Positions 45,860 to 55,354 of a stretch of DNA of 64,000 nt are shown here, in pieces (position 1 is the first letter of the stretch; every line of letters begins with the position of its first letter). Both the position numbers and the translations under genes were made by a program. The stretch is from the NCBI RefSeq assembly GCF_021379005.1, contig NZ_CP075171.1:1-64000 (forward strand), read 5' to 3'. The notes below the pieces were generated by a model, which did not search any database, had not been told where the DNA came from, and saw nothing but the letters and a program-made list of their open reading frames with translations. Origin of the DNA: Leptodesmis sichuanensis A121 (GTDB lineage: Bacteria; Cyanobacteriota; Cyanobacteriia; Leptolyngbyales; Leptolyngbyaceae).

Positions 45860-48800
45860 ATGAAGCTGAACTGTTTGGCCTGGGTAACTCAAGGATTCAT
45901 CGTTTGTTGGCTGCTGGCAATCGGCTTAGCACAGGCGCAAATTGTACCGGATGGAACACTGGGAAATGAGCGATCGCAGGTGACACCGATTACCTCCACA
46001 ACGGAGCGAATTGAAGGTGGAGCGGTGCGAGGAGCCAATCTATTTCATAGCTTCTCGGAGTTCAATGTGGGAGATGGAAGAGGGGTGTATTTTGCCAACC
46101 CCAGCGGAATTGCTAATATTTTTAGCCGGGTGACCGGACGGAATGTTTCCAGCATTGACGGGATATTGGGGGTATTGGGGAACGCCAATCTGTTTTTGCT
46201 TAATCCCAATGGCATTTTGTTTGGGCCGAATGCTCGTCTGGATATTCGGGGTTCGTTTTTAGCCAGTACGTCCAGCAGTTTTCAATTTCCCGATGGCAGT
46301 GAGTTTAGTGCTACCAATCCCCAAACGGCACCCTTGTTAACGGTGAATTTGACTCCAGGATTACAGTATGGAACGAGACAATCACAAACCACGATCGCCA
46401 ATCGAGGAAAATTAGCCACTGGACAAGATTTGACTCTAGCCGCAGACAATCTGGATGTGCAAGGATCGTTGCAGGCAGGGCGAGATCTGACATTAGCCGC
46501 ACAAAATACGGTACAGATGCGGGATACGGGAGCCGCTCCCTCGATCGTGACTTCTGGCAGGGATCTGGTCATTCAAGGGAATCAAGGGGTTGATATTCTG
46601 ACGTTAACTCATCCCCAAACGCAGATTCACAGTGGCAGAAATTTGAGTCTGATCAGTGACGGCATTGTGTCCGGGGACGCTCACTTTAGCAGTGGTGGGG
46701 ATTTTCAGATTCGGAGCGTGTCTGGGCAGCTTGCTAATTTCACGAGTCTGTATGACCCGCTTATTAGCAGCACTGGCAACGTGGATATTGCAGCAAACTA
46801 CGGCGGAGCAGGAAGTACACCATCCTTGCTGATTGAGTCCCAAGGAAATGTGCGAATTCGAGGAACCGTCACGATTAATGCCCCGGATACGGTTTCTAAC
46901 TTTGTCGGGGAGGATGCGGTTTTAGCAACAAAGCCCGGATTGATCATCCGCTCTGGGCAAACGAACCTGGTGTATGGAGGAACTGATCAAAGCAATCCCC
47001 CCGTCTCCACCAATGGCACCGTTCCACCTGGAATCACGTTAGAAGGAGCCATTCGAGTGCAACCGGATGCCAATGGGAGTGTCGTGAAGTTGTCTGCGGA
47101 CAATGGCGGTATCACCTTTCACAGCATCGATGCCTCTAACCGAAGCGGTGGCAATGGGGGCGCGATCGAATTGACGGCCAGAGGAGATATCATCAACACC
47201 GGTTCTTTTGCCGATCCATTTTTCTCCCCGCCTATTACATTAGGGACATTCTCTTATGCAAACCCTGGAGACAGTGGCACAGGGGGAAACATTTCTCTGA
47301 CCTCAACAGGAGGCAGTATCTTGCTGAGAAATGGAGGTACCCGCTCCTACTCGTACTCGCGTCGGGGGGATGCAGGAGATGGGGGAGCAATTTCGTTCTT
47401 CGTCACCGACGGTAATCTGTCTCTTTCAAATGCATTCTCGGCCTCGGCCTCAGACTCAGACATGGGTGTTGCAGGAACTGGGGGAGCAATTTCGTTTTCC
47501 GTCACCAACGGCAATCTCTCCCTCACAAACTCGAACTCGAACTCGTGGTCGGACTCCAATTCAGGTATAGGAGGCAATGGGGGCGCGATATCCTTCTCCG
47601 TCACCAACGGCAACCTGTCCCTCGCAAACTCAAGTTTGACTCCAACCTCACACTCAGACTCGGGTATTGCAGGAAATGGGGGAGCCGTGTCGTTTTCCGT
47701 CACCAACGGCAACCTGTCCCTCACAAACTCTAACCTGTTTTTGACCTCGTCATCACCCTCGTCTTCGCGTTCGGGTATTGGGGGAGCGCTATCATTCTCC
47801 GTCATCAACGGCAACCTATCCCTTTCAAATGCAGACTTTTACTCATCCTCGGAGGCCACCGAGGGTGTTGCAGGAAACGGGGGAGCGATGTCGTTCTCCG
47901 TCACTAATGGCAACCTTTCTCTCTCAAATTTGGTCTCGAAGTCCTACTCCTACTCGCGTTCGGGTACTGCGGGCAATGGGGGAGCGATATCATTCTCCGT
48001 CAGTAACGGCAACATGTCTCTTTCAAGTGCGGACTTCGACTCCTACTCGTCCTCGAACCCGCCACCGTTCTTGTTGTCGAGGGGAATTGTAGGAAGGGGT
48101 ACCGCAGGAAATGGAGGCGCAATATCGTTCTCTGTTAAGGACGGCAACCTTTCCCTTGTAAACTCGGACTTGAACTCGTCCTCGAACTCGCATTTGGGGC
48201 CTGCAGGAAATGGAGGCGCAATATCGTTCTCCGTCGCTAACGGTAATCTTTCCCTTTCGAATTTAGACTTGGACTCATCTTCGTTCTCAGTTTCAGGTGC
48301 TACAGGAAATGGGGGCGGAATATCGTTCTTTGTTACCAACGGTGACCTTTCTCTCTTAAACGCAGACTCGAACTCATACTCAACCTCAACTTCCGGTGCT
48401 ACAGGCAACGGGGGAGCAATATCGTTTTTCGTCACCGACGGCAACCTTTTCCTCTCGAACTCAACCTCGAACACGTCCTCGTCATCGCGAGCAGGTGCGG
48501 CAGGCAATGGGGGAGTAATTTCCTTATTGGCCAGAGAGGGATCAATTTCAGGGAGTTCTGCGTTCCTGAATACCTACGCTGTTACTGAAAGTAGAATTTC
48601 AGGTAACGGTGGCACGGTAATCCTGGAAGCCCGAAATGCTGTATCAGGGCTAAACATTAACACCATTGCATCGGGGGGAAGCTCTGGCGATGTGCAAGTA
48701 AAAGGAACTGGCGATCTGCTGCTGTTGAACAACCGCATTCAGACTGCTCAGCAAGTGGAGGTGAAAGCTTGTCCGACTTGCACTCCTTTCACTGTCAATC

Positions 48801-50797
48801 TGAGCGATCGTGGGCAGGCGGGGAATGTTTCGATCACCAGTACCGGAAATCTCACCTTCAACGATAACTTGATTCAAAGTGATACGCGCAGTAACAACCC
48901 AGCGGGCAATATTACAATCTATAGTCCCGGACTGATTACCTTCAACAACAGCCAAATCATCAGCAATACCAGCAGTACTGGGCAGGCAGGCAGCATTGGC
49001 ATTGAGGCGGGTCAAAGCATCACACTTGCCAACGGCAGTCAACTCTCTGCTCGCACCCGCAATGTGGGTACTGCGGGTAACATCACCCTGAATGCCTCCA
49101 TCCTGAATGTCTCCGGAGATGCCCAGGTATTGGCGGAAACCCAAGGCAGTGGGCAAGGCGGTAGCATTCTCGTCAATGCTCCTACCGCCGTCAACCTGAC
49201 CCGAGTACAGGACTTTTCTCCCATCCTCTCTGTGGAAGCCAGTGGCGCAGGTAAAGCCGGAAATATTGTCGTCAATACCCCCCGCCTGACTCTGGCTGAC
49301 CTGGCTCGGATCACGGCAACTTCCACGGCTGAGGCGACGAATCTGGAGGAAGGTGGCAGCATTACCCTGAATGCATCCAAGCTCTATCTGGCAGGTATCG
49401 TCGGTGTCTTTGCGGAAACTCAAGGACGATCGCCTGCTGGCACTCTCCGGCTCAATCCCTATCAGGATCAGCCCGACCTGGGAATTACCCTGACTCCCAG
49501 TTCCAAAATTTCTGCGTCCACCTCCGGCAGTGGCAAGGGCGGCGACTTGATTCTCACGGCTCCCCGATCGATCGCGATTACCGGTTCCGGAAAACTTGCC
49601 GTTGAAACGAATAGCACAGGCGATGCCGGAAATATCAACATTAATACTCAGCAACTGACCTTAACCGATGGGGTACAACTGTCTGCCTCCACGTCTGGCA
49701 GGGGTAGGGCTGGAGACATTAATATTACTGCCAAAACGGTAGATCTAAATCGAGGGGCACAGATATCCACCAACACAGCAGGTAACGGGCAAGCAGGAAA
49801 TTTATTACTGCAATTGCAAGATGCCTTAACCCTAACAGGCACAGGAACCGGACTGTTTGCCACCACCGCTCCGGGTTCAACTGGCAATGGCGGCAACATT
49901 ACGATCGATCCTAGATTGGTGCTCATTCAGGATGGAGCTACCATTGCAGTCAGCAGTAAAGGTAGTGGCACCGGTGGCAATATTAACGTGCGAGCAGGAC
50001 GGTTGGAGTTACGCGATCGCGCCTCGATCACCGCTGAAACCACCAGTACTCAGGGGGGCAATATTGCCTTGAATGTCAAAGACTGGCTGCTGCTGCGACG
50101 CAATAGCTTAATTTCTGCTACGGCGGGTGTGGCTCAGGCGGAAGGCGATGGTGGCAACATCATGATTACTGCACCCTTCATCATTGCTGTCCAAAAGGAG
50201 AACAGTGACATTATGGCGAATGCCTTCTCTGGCAAAGGCGGCAATATCACCCTGAACACCAATGCCATTTATGGCTTGACGGTACAACCCCAACTCACTC
50301 CCTTCAGTGACATCACGGCCAGTTCTCAACTTGGGATCAGCGGCACCATTACGATCAATACCTTGAATGTGGATCCGAATCGGGGATTGGTGGCACTGCC
50401 CACGAGTTTGGAGGATGCTTCTCGCAAGATTGCTCAGGGTTGCCGGAGTACAGGACGGGAAGGAGTGGGAAGGTTTGTTGCCACCGGACGGGGAGGATTA
50501 CCTCCTGATCCGACAGCACCCCTAACTGGGGCAACCATTTTGACTGCAGAAGGACAGTTAATTGACGATTTGAAAGATACAAAGTTAGTAGGACACCATC
50601 TAACTGGGGCAACCATTTTGACTGCAGAAGGACAGACCGTTGATCCGGCGATCGCTCAATCACCTCCATCTTCAGAAATTGTGGAAGCCACGGGATGGTA
50701 CACAGCAACCGATGGCAGTATAATTTTGTCCGCTGATGTTCCTGCATTGAGCAATTACCAGCCTTTCATCCATCCTGTTTTTTGTGATGGTCGGTAG
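45860..50797 (+). CDS. Large filamentous haemagglutinin-type exoprotein with variable Ser-rich repeats
   Basis: 1645 aa. It has a signal peptide (WVTQGFIVCWLLAIGLAQAQ) and an N-terminal TPS domain (NLFHSFSEFNVGDGRGVYF, IANIFSRVTGRNVSSIDGIL, LFLLNPNGILFGPNARLDI with the NPNGI motif). The middle, about residues 500-895, has 11-12 repeats of a GNGGAISFSVTNGNLSLSN core separated by Ser-rich linkers. A longer beta-helix follows (GNINI-type repeats). The C-terminus duplicates LTGATILTAEGQ at a 26-aa period and ends VFCDGR like the other FHA protein. Cell-surface or secreted adhesin is likely. Transcribed away from the other FHA operon. Confidence 0.85.
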   Translation: MKLNCLAWVTQGFIVCWLLAIGLAQAQIVPDGTLGNERSQVTPITSTTERIEGGAVRGANLFHSFSEFNVGDGRGVYFANPSGIANIFSRVTGRNVSSIDGILGVLGNANLFLLNPNGILFGPNARLDIRGSFLASTSSSFQFPDGSEFSATNPQTAPLLTVNLTPGLQYGTRQSQTTIANRGKLATGQDLTLAADNLDVQGSLQAGRDLTLAAQNTVQMRDTGAAPSIVTSGRDLVIQGNQGVDILTLTHPQTQIHSGRNLSLISDGIVSGDAHFSSGGDFQIRSVSGQLANFTSLYDPLISSTGNVDIAANYGGAGSTPSLLIESQGNVRIRGTVTINAPDTVSNFVGEDAVLATKPGLIIRSGQTNLVYGGTDQSNPPVSTNGTVPPGITLEGAIRVQPDANGSVVKLSADNGGITFHSIDASNRSGGNGGAIELTARGDIINTGSFADPFFSPPITLGTFSYANPGDSGTGGNISLTSTGGSILLRNGGTRSYSYSRRGDAGDGGAISFFVTDGNLSLSNAFSASASDSDMGVAGTGGAISFSVTNGNLSLTNSNSNSWSDSNSGIGGNGGAISFSVTNGNLSLANSSLTPTSHSDSGIAGNGGAVSFSVTNGNLSLTNSNLFLTSSSPSSSRSGIGGALSFSVINGNLSLSNADFYSSSEATEGVAGNGGAMSFSVTNGNLSLSNLVSKSYSYSRSGTAGNGGAISFSVSNGNMSLSSADFDSYSSSNPPPFLLSRGIVGRGTAGNGGAISFSVKDGNLSLVNSDLNSSSNSHLGPAGNGGAISFSVANGNLSLSNLDLDSSSFSVSGATGNGGGISFFVTNGDLSLLNADSNSYSTSTSGATGNGGAISFFVTDGNLFLSNSTSNTSSSSRAGAAGNGGVISLLAREGSISGSSAFLNTYAVTESRISGNGGTVILEARNAVSGLNINTIASGGSSGDVQVKGTGDLLLLNNRIQTAQQVEVKACPTCTPFTVNLSDRGQAGNVSITSTGNLTFNDNLIQSDTRSNNPAGNITIYSPGLITFNNSQIISNTSSTGQAGSIGIEAGQSITLANGSQLSARTRNVGTAGNITLNASILNVSGDAQVLAETQGSGQGGSILVNAPTAVNLTRVQDFSPILSVEASGAGKAGNIVVNTPRLTLADLARITATSTAEATNLEEGGSITLNASKLYLAGIVGVFAETQGRSPAGTLRLNPYQDQPDLGITLTPSSKISASTSGSGKGGDLILTAPRSIAITGSGKLAVETNSTGDAGNININTQQLTLTDGVQLSASTSGRGRAGDINITAKTVDLNRGAQISTNTAGNGQAGNLLLQLQDALTLTGTGTGLFATTAPGSTGNGGNITIDPRLVLIQDGATIAVSSKGSGTGGNINVRAGRLELRDRASITAETTSTQGGNIALNVKDWLLLRRNSLISATAGVAQAEGDGGNIMITAPFIIAVQKENSDIMANAFSGKGGNITLNTNAIYGLTVQPQLTPFSDITASSQLGISGTITINTLNVDPNRGLVALPTSLEDASRKIAQGCRSTGREGVGRFVATGRGGLPPDPTAPLTGATILTAEGQLIDDLKDTKLVGHHLTGATILTAEGQTVDPAIAQSPPSSEIVEATGWYTATDGSIILSADVPALSNYQPFIHPVFCDGR
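47367..48545 (+). repeat. Tandem coding repeats, GNGGAISFSVTNGNLSL family
   Basis: Eleven clear units and one degenerate unit encode a nearly invariant 17-19 residue core. Linkers of 14-26 residues are dominated by Ser with Asn, Asp, Tyr and Thr (SNSNSWSDSNSGIG, LDLDSSSFSVSGAT). The period is roughly 100-135 bp. The reverse strand is open for long stretches here, an artefact of composition. Confidence 0.8.
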
Positions 50798-50804
50798 GAT
50801 TGCT

Positions 50805-51473
50805 CTATGAACCTGCTGAAAGAGCCAGATTTTCAGGTGAGCAGGTGTTTTCTAGAATGCCTTTGAGGGTTTGGGCAAGTGGTTCTAAATCTTCAGGAAT
50901 GCGATACAGCGCCAGGTCTTGAGTAATTTGCTGTTGACTCGGATCGTACTGGCTAAATTGCCAGATGTCTCCAGTCGTGACCACACCAGTGAGAGGAGCC
51001 ACCAGCGATGTTATTCCTCGGCGTTTTGCAACCCAGAGGTTGAGAGCAATCAATTCAACCGCCAGTTGAACGGCTCCACGGGTCAGATCCGCATTTTTGG
51101 CTTCAACCACAATCAGGTTGTACTGGCTGTTTAAGTAGTAATCAAGTTCGCCTTTGAGGTACTGGTTCACTTCCAGTGGGTATTCGATTTGTAGCGGTGT
51201 TTTGACCGTTTGAGCCAATTCCAGCAGAATTGGGGCCACCAGGGATTCTCGACGGGCCGATTCGCTGGTTAGGCTAATGTAGGGCAGATAAGCTTCAATC
51301 CGCTGACGTAGAGCACTGGTATCCCAGGTAGAACGAGGTAGGCTAAGAGCAGCCCGTTTCAGGGTACAACCAAAGTCGGCCAGAATGTCTGCCGGAGCAA
51401 ATCGCATCTCGAAGTAGTTGCGGAAGGTATAGGATGCCGCAGGATCGAGAAGTAGAGGATTGGCAACTAACAT
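50805..51473 (-). CDS. Putative PD-(D/E)XK-fold protein
   Basis: A 222-aa protein. A nuclease-fold-like core has GELDYYLN with D111, then LIVVEAKNADLTRGAVQLAVE with E124, K126 and Q136. This fits the D...E-x-K...Q series of PD-(D/E)XK proteins. Similar standalone proteins are common in cyanobacteria with no known function. It is convergent with the large FHA gene, 7 bp between stops. Confidence 0.6.
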   Translation of the reverse strand: MLVANPLLLDPAASYTFRNYFEMRFAPADILADFGCTLKRAALSLPRSTWDTSALRQRIEAYLPYISLTSESARRESLVAPILLELAQTVKTPLQIEYPLEVNQYLKGELDYYLNSQYNLIVVEAKNADLTRGAVQLAVELIALNLWVAKRRGITSLVAPLTGVVTTGDIWQFSQYDPSQQQITQDLALYRIPEDLEPLAQTLKGILENTCSPENLALSAGS

Positions 51474-51977
51474 GGAATCGGCTTTCTGATAGCGATCGCT
51501 GTTGCTATTTTAGGCGATCTTCAAAGCTAACATGAACTTTCGTAACAGAAGTGCAGAGAATTTGAGCAATGCCACCGAGAAATAGACAGATGTTGCAATG
51601 AGCATTACTGTATATCGGAAATGCTTGATTACTGGACAATTAGGACATTTGGAGTATTTAACCTGATTGACTGACAAAAGTTCTGAAAGGCTCATGTCTC
51701 TGTTGTCCACCCGCCCTAAAATAAATTTTGGGCTAACAGCGCAAGTCCATTCAAATGGACTGAAACTCTTGTCCAGTCGTCTTTAGATGACTTTGGCTAT
51801 GAGCTAGGAAATTGATTTCCTGGTGATGCAGCGGGTGTTCAAGAGATTTGTCAGTCAACCAGGTATTTAACTCTGCATTGATAACAGGTGCCGGAGTAAT
51901 AAGGCTCAGAATGTTCTTTCCAATACCAGTAAAGATTGCTTTGTCAGTCCTAATATTCAGTGATAAGGTAACGACTG
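51474..51977. other. Intergenic region upstream of the secretion operon
   Basis: 504 bp with no convincing gene; a 66-aa minus-strand frame has no family features. A tcagtcaaccaggt stretch at about 51851 has a near copy in reverse orientation at about 62851, past the end of the operon (ttggttgactgac). It probably contains the promoter of the type I secretion operon. Confidence 0.4.
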
Positions 51978-52730
51978 ATGACTTCTCCTCACTTCTTAAT
52001 CGTTGACGACGAGCCGATTTCTCTAGACCAAGCAGTTCAATATTTGCAGACTATGGGACGCTTTCAAGAGTTTTTGCTAGATATTTTGTGTCAGCACGCC
52101 CTTGCAAAAGCGATACGATCGCAGATCGATTCTAATCTTTCTCAAGCAACCCTGGAACAGCGGTTAGTTGATTTTCGGACTCAACATAACCTCACAAATC
52201 CCTATGATTTCCAAGTCTGGCTAGCCAATCAGGGTATTGATTATGAGACTTTTCGGCAAAAGTCACTGTGGGATCTATCAGTGGAACTATTAAGGGAGCA
52301 GATCAACCGAGAGCAATTTTTGGATTTTTTCCAGCAACGGAAACCTTTCCTGGATCAAGTCATTCTTTCCTGGATTGCTGTAGATACCAAAGACGCAATT
52401 CTGGAAGTGAGTCAGAAACTAGAATCTGGACTGGATTTTGATCATCTTGCAGATGCTTATACTAGCCCCGACGAGGATGCCTACGGGGTAGAAGAACCCT
52501 TCAGCCGAGAAGGAATGCCTGAAGCTTTGAAAGCGGCGATCGCCTGTGTTGAACCGGGACACGTCACCCAACCTGTTTATCTGGACGATCGCTGGTACAT
52601 CTTTCGAGTAGAGGCGCTGATCACGGCTGAACTCAATGATGAACTTAAAGAGCAACTAGAAACAGAACTGTTTGAGCACTGGTTGAATGACAAAGTTGGA
52701 GCGATGACTGTAAAGCTGGAGGTAAATTGA
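51978..52730 (+). CDS. SurA/parvulin-like peptidyl-prolyl isomerase of the export operon
   Basis: A 250-aa protein without a signal peptide. A helical N-terminal half (AVQYLQTMGRFQEFLLDIL, RLVDFRTQHNL) precedes a parvulin-type core (ALKAAIACVEPGHVTQPVYL, then DDRWYIFRVEAL). Such cytoplasmic PPIases are recurrent partners of cyanobacterial type I exporters (my recollection) and could keep substrates export-competent. One base separates its stop from the ABC exporter start. Confidence 0.7.
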   Translation: MTSPHFLIVDDEPISLDQAVQYLQTMGRFQEFLLDILCQHALAKAIRSQIDSNLSQATLEQRLVDFRTQHNLTNPYDFQVWLANQGIDYETFRQKSLWDLSVELLREQINREQFLDFFQQRKPFLDQVILSWIAVDTKDAILEVSQKLESGLDFDHLADAYTSPDEDAYGVEEPFSREGMPEALKAAIACVEPGHVTQPVYLDDRWYIFRVEALITAELNDELKEQLETELFEHWLNDKVGAMTVKLEVN

Positions 52731-52731
52731 G

Positions 52732-55284
52732 ATGGTTGCCCAACCAGAAATTTACACGCTCAATTTGCCCTGGGATGAAGCGCCTTTGTGTTTGCTGGAA
52801 GATCAGCAAAAGCTTCAGTTTAGACAACAGGTACAAATTAGCCGCCACACCACAGGAGAACCACTTTGGTCGAGCCAAACACCTGGGTGTCAAATCCTAG
52901 TCTTAGCAGGGAAGGTGAGGCTGGTTCAAGAGAAAGGTTCATCAGTCTTGGAACCGGGAAAGTCCATTCTGCTGAAATCCGGAGATTGGTTTGGCGATCG
53001 CCTGGAACTTGCGGGGAACTGGAAAGCCCGTGCTGCCAGTAAAGAGGTGGTAGTTGCCCTGTGGCAATCCAATGATTGGCAAGAAATCGCGACTCCCGAC
53101 TTACAGGATTTTTGGGAAAGCGTTCGGTGGCGCTACCAGCCCGTTGATCCCAGATTGCCTCATCCCGCTTCCGGTTATCCTTACGAGTTTCATCTCAACA
53201 CGGCTGCTGCCTGTCTCACAATGGTGACGCAACAGTTGCAAACACCCATTCCTTTGCAGCAAATACAACGTCAAGTGCGTGGGCAATCACCGCAAAATCT
53301 GGCAGAAGCGGCTGAAAAAATTGGCTTACAACTGCATCACATTCAACAAATTAGCTGGACAGGACTAGACCAACTCACATTCCCTGCCTTAATGCACTGG
53401 AACCAGGAGCAATGGGTGGTGGTGTACGAAGTGCAGGCAGAACGGATGGTGATTGCTGACCCACTTAACCGCCACAAACGCTGTGAGAGTTTACCCAAAG
53501 AAACAATTTTGGAGGCGTGGGATGGGCAACTGTGGCTGGTGCAACCAGCCCCTAAAGCAGATTCATTCAACTTACGGTGGTTCTTACCTGCCGTTTGGCA
53601 ATATCGCGGACTGTTAGCAGAAGTGTTGCTGACCTCCCTGATCCTGCAAGTACTGGGATTAACCAGTCCCATGCTAACTCAGGTGATTATCGACAAAGTG
53701 ATTGTGCATAGTAGCCTTTCCACGTTGCATGTGATCGCGATCGCGCTGTTGGGAGTCGGCATCTTTGAAGCTGTATTAGGCATTATTCGCCTGTTCATCT
53801 TTACCCATACGGCTCGTCGATTGGATTTACGCCTGTCTTCGCAACTATTTCGGCATTTACTAGAATTACCGCTTGCTTATTTTGAAGCGCGTCGGGTAGG
53901 GGATACGGTTGCCCGTGCTCAAGAGTTGGAAAATATCCGGCAGTTCTTGACCGGAACGGCTTTGACCGTCGTGATTGATTCCATTTTCATGGTGGTCTAC
54001 CTGGGCTTAATGCTGTTCTACAGCGTAAAACTCACAGCGATTAGCTTAGCGGTGTTGCCCGTGTTGATTGCCATGATTCTAATTACCACGCCGATTTTAC
54101 GAAACTGGCTGAATGAATCATTCAATCGTCATGCCGATAGTCAATCATTTCTGGTAGAAACGGTGACCGGAATCCACGCGATTAAAGCCCACACCGCTCA
54201 ATTATCGACGCGCGAACGCTGGGAAGGATTGTTTGCTCGTTATATCCGCACAAACTTTCGTTCATCCACGTTGTCGAATATTGATAGCCACGTTGGTGAG
54301 TTTTTAATCAATCTCTCGGAGCTTCTCGTGTTATGGTTTGGAGCGATGTTGGTGATTGAACACCATCTCAGTGTGGGACAATTAGTCGCGTTCCAAATGC
54401 TTTCAGGGAAAGCGATCGCACCCCTGCTGCATCTGGCGCAACTCTGGCAAAACTTTCAGCAGGTATTGCTTTCAGTCGATCGCATCGGCGATATTCTCAA
54501 CGAAGCTCCTGAATCCACCTCTGAAACGGGCGTAGTTCTTCCCCCCGTCAAAGGACAAGTCACCTTCGACAAAATCTTTTTCCGATATCAACCTGAAAAT
54601 GATGATGTGTTGAAAGGCATATCGTTTGATATTCAGCCAGGAATGTTTGTGGGCGTAGTGGGTCGGAGTGGTTCCGGGAAAAGTACCTTATCCAAACTGA
54701 TTCAACGCCTCTATCAACCCCGATCAGGACGAGTCTTAATCGATGGCTTCGACATTAAAGGGGCAAATCTACAATCACTGCGTCAGCAAATCGGAACTGT
54801 ACTTCAAGATGATTTTCTCTTCAACGGAACCGTATTCGACAACATCACTTTCAATAACGCCGATATTCCACCAGAACAAGTCGTGGAAGCGGCAAAAATG
54901 GCGGCAGCGCACGATTTCATCTCAGAACTGCCTCAAGGCTACGAAACCCATATTGGTGAACGGGGCACTGGGCTTTCGGGTGGACAACGCCAACGACTGG
55001 CACTGACTCGGCTATTTCTCTCCAAAGCCCCCCTGTTGATTCTAGATGAAGCCACCAGTGCGCTCGACAGTGAAACGGAACGCAAAGTCTTGCAAAACTT
55101 GCAACGGGTAAAGGGCGATCGCACGGTGTTAATGATCACTCACCGCTTTGCTCCCCTCAAGCACGCCGATCTGGTTCTGGTTTTGGAAAAAGGAGTGCTG
55201 ATTGAACAGGGCACCCACGCCGAACTCTTACAACAAAAAGGTGCGTATTGGGCGCTGTACCAACAACAGCAAGCAGCCGTTTAA
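52732..55284 (+). CDS. Type I secretion ABC exporter with cNMP-like and inactive C39-like domains
   Basis: 850 aa. The N-terminal domain resembles a cyclic-nucleotide-binding fold (LVLAGKVRLVQEKGSSVLEPG, split here only for brevity). A C39 peptidase-like domain follows at about 145-270, with Thr157 where the catalytic Cys should be (NTAAACLTM against the usual DCGxxCL) but HWNQEQWVVVYE conserved. Then come six membrane helices (about 300-570) and the ATPase: Walker A GRSGSGKST near 643-651, LSGGQRQR near 748, Walker B LLILDEATSALD near 768-779. The missing Cys makes it like the HlyB CLD, which binds but does not cleave substrate. Confidence 0.85.
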   Translation: MVAQPEIYTLNLPWDEAPLCLLEDQQKLQFRQQVQISRHTTGEPLWSSQTPGCQILVLAGKVRLVQEKGSSVLEPGKSILLKSGDWFGDRLELAGNWKARAASKEVVVALWQSNDWQEIATPDLQDFWESVRWRYQPVDPRLPHPASGYPYEFHLNTAAACLTMVTQQLQTPIPLQQIQRQVRGQSPQNLAEAAEKIGLQLHHIQQISWTGLDQLTFPALMHWNQEQWVVVYEVQAERMVIADPLNRHKRCESLPKETILEAWDGQLWLVQPAPKADSFNLRWFLPAVWQYRGLLAEVLLTSLILQVLGLTSPMLTQVIIDKVIVHSSLSTLHVIAIALLGVGIFEAVLGIIRLFIFTHTARRLDLRLSSQLFRHLLELPLAYFEARRVGDTVARAQELENIRQFLTGTALTVVIDSIFMVVYLGLMLFYSVKLTAISLAVLPVLIAMILITTPILRNWLNESFNRHADSQSFLVETVTGIHAIKAHTAQLSTRERWEGLFARYIRTNFRSSTLSNIDSHVGEFLINLSELLVLWFGAMLVIEHHLSVGQLVAFQMLSGKAIAPLLHLAQLWQNFQQVLLSVDRIGDILNEAPESTSETGVVLPPVKGQVTFDKIFFRYQPENDDVLKGISFDIQPGMFVGVVGRSGSGKSTLSKLIQRLYQPRSGRVLIDGFDIKGANLQSLRQQIGTVLQDDFLFNGTVFDNITFNNADIPPEQVVEAAKMAAAHDFISELPQGYETHIGERGTGLSGGQRQRLALTRLFLSKAPLLILDEATSALDSETERKVLQNLQRVKGDRTVLMITHRFAPLKHADLVLVLEKGVLIEQGTHAELLQQKGAYWALYQQQQAAV

Positions 55285-55354
55285 CTACTTCCAACTCTTA
55301 CAAAGTTTGTCTGCTTCATCTTCCAACCTCATTTCTCACAAGGAGCTAATCATC

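Noticed and set aside
47367-48545. Regularly spaced repeats that might be a CRISPR array
   Set aside because: They are in-frame protein repeats of over 50 bp with variable-length linkers and no cas genes nearby.
47347-49654. Long minus-strand open frames inside the large FHA gene
   Set aside because: They mirror the repeats and biased codons of the plus-strand FHA gene and show no domain; the plus frame has a signal peptide, TPS domain and continuous repeats.
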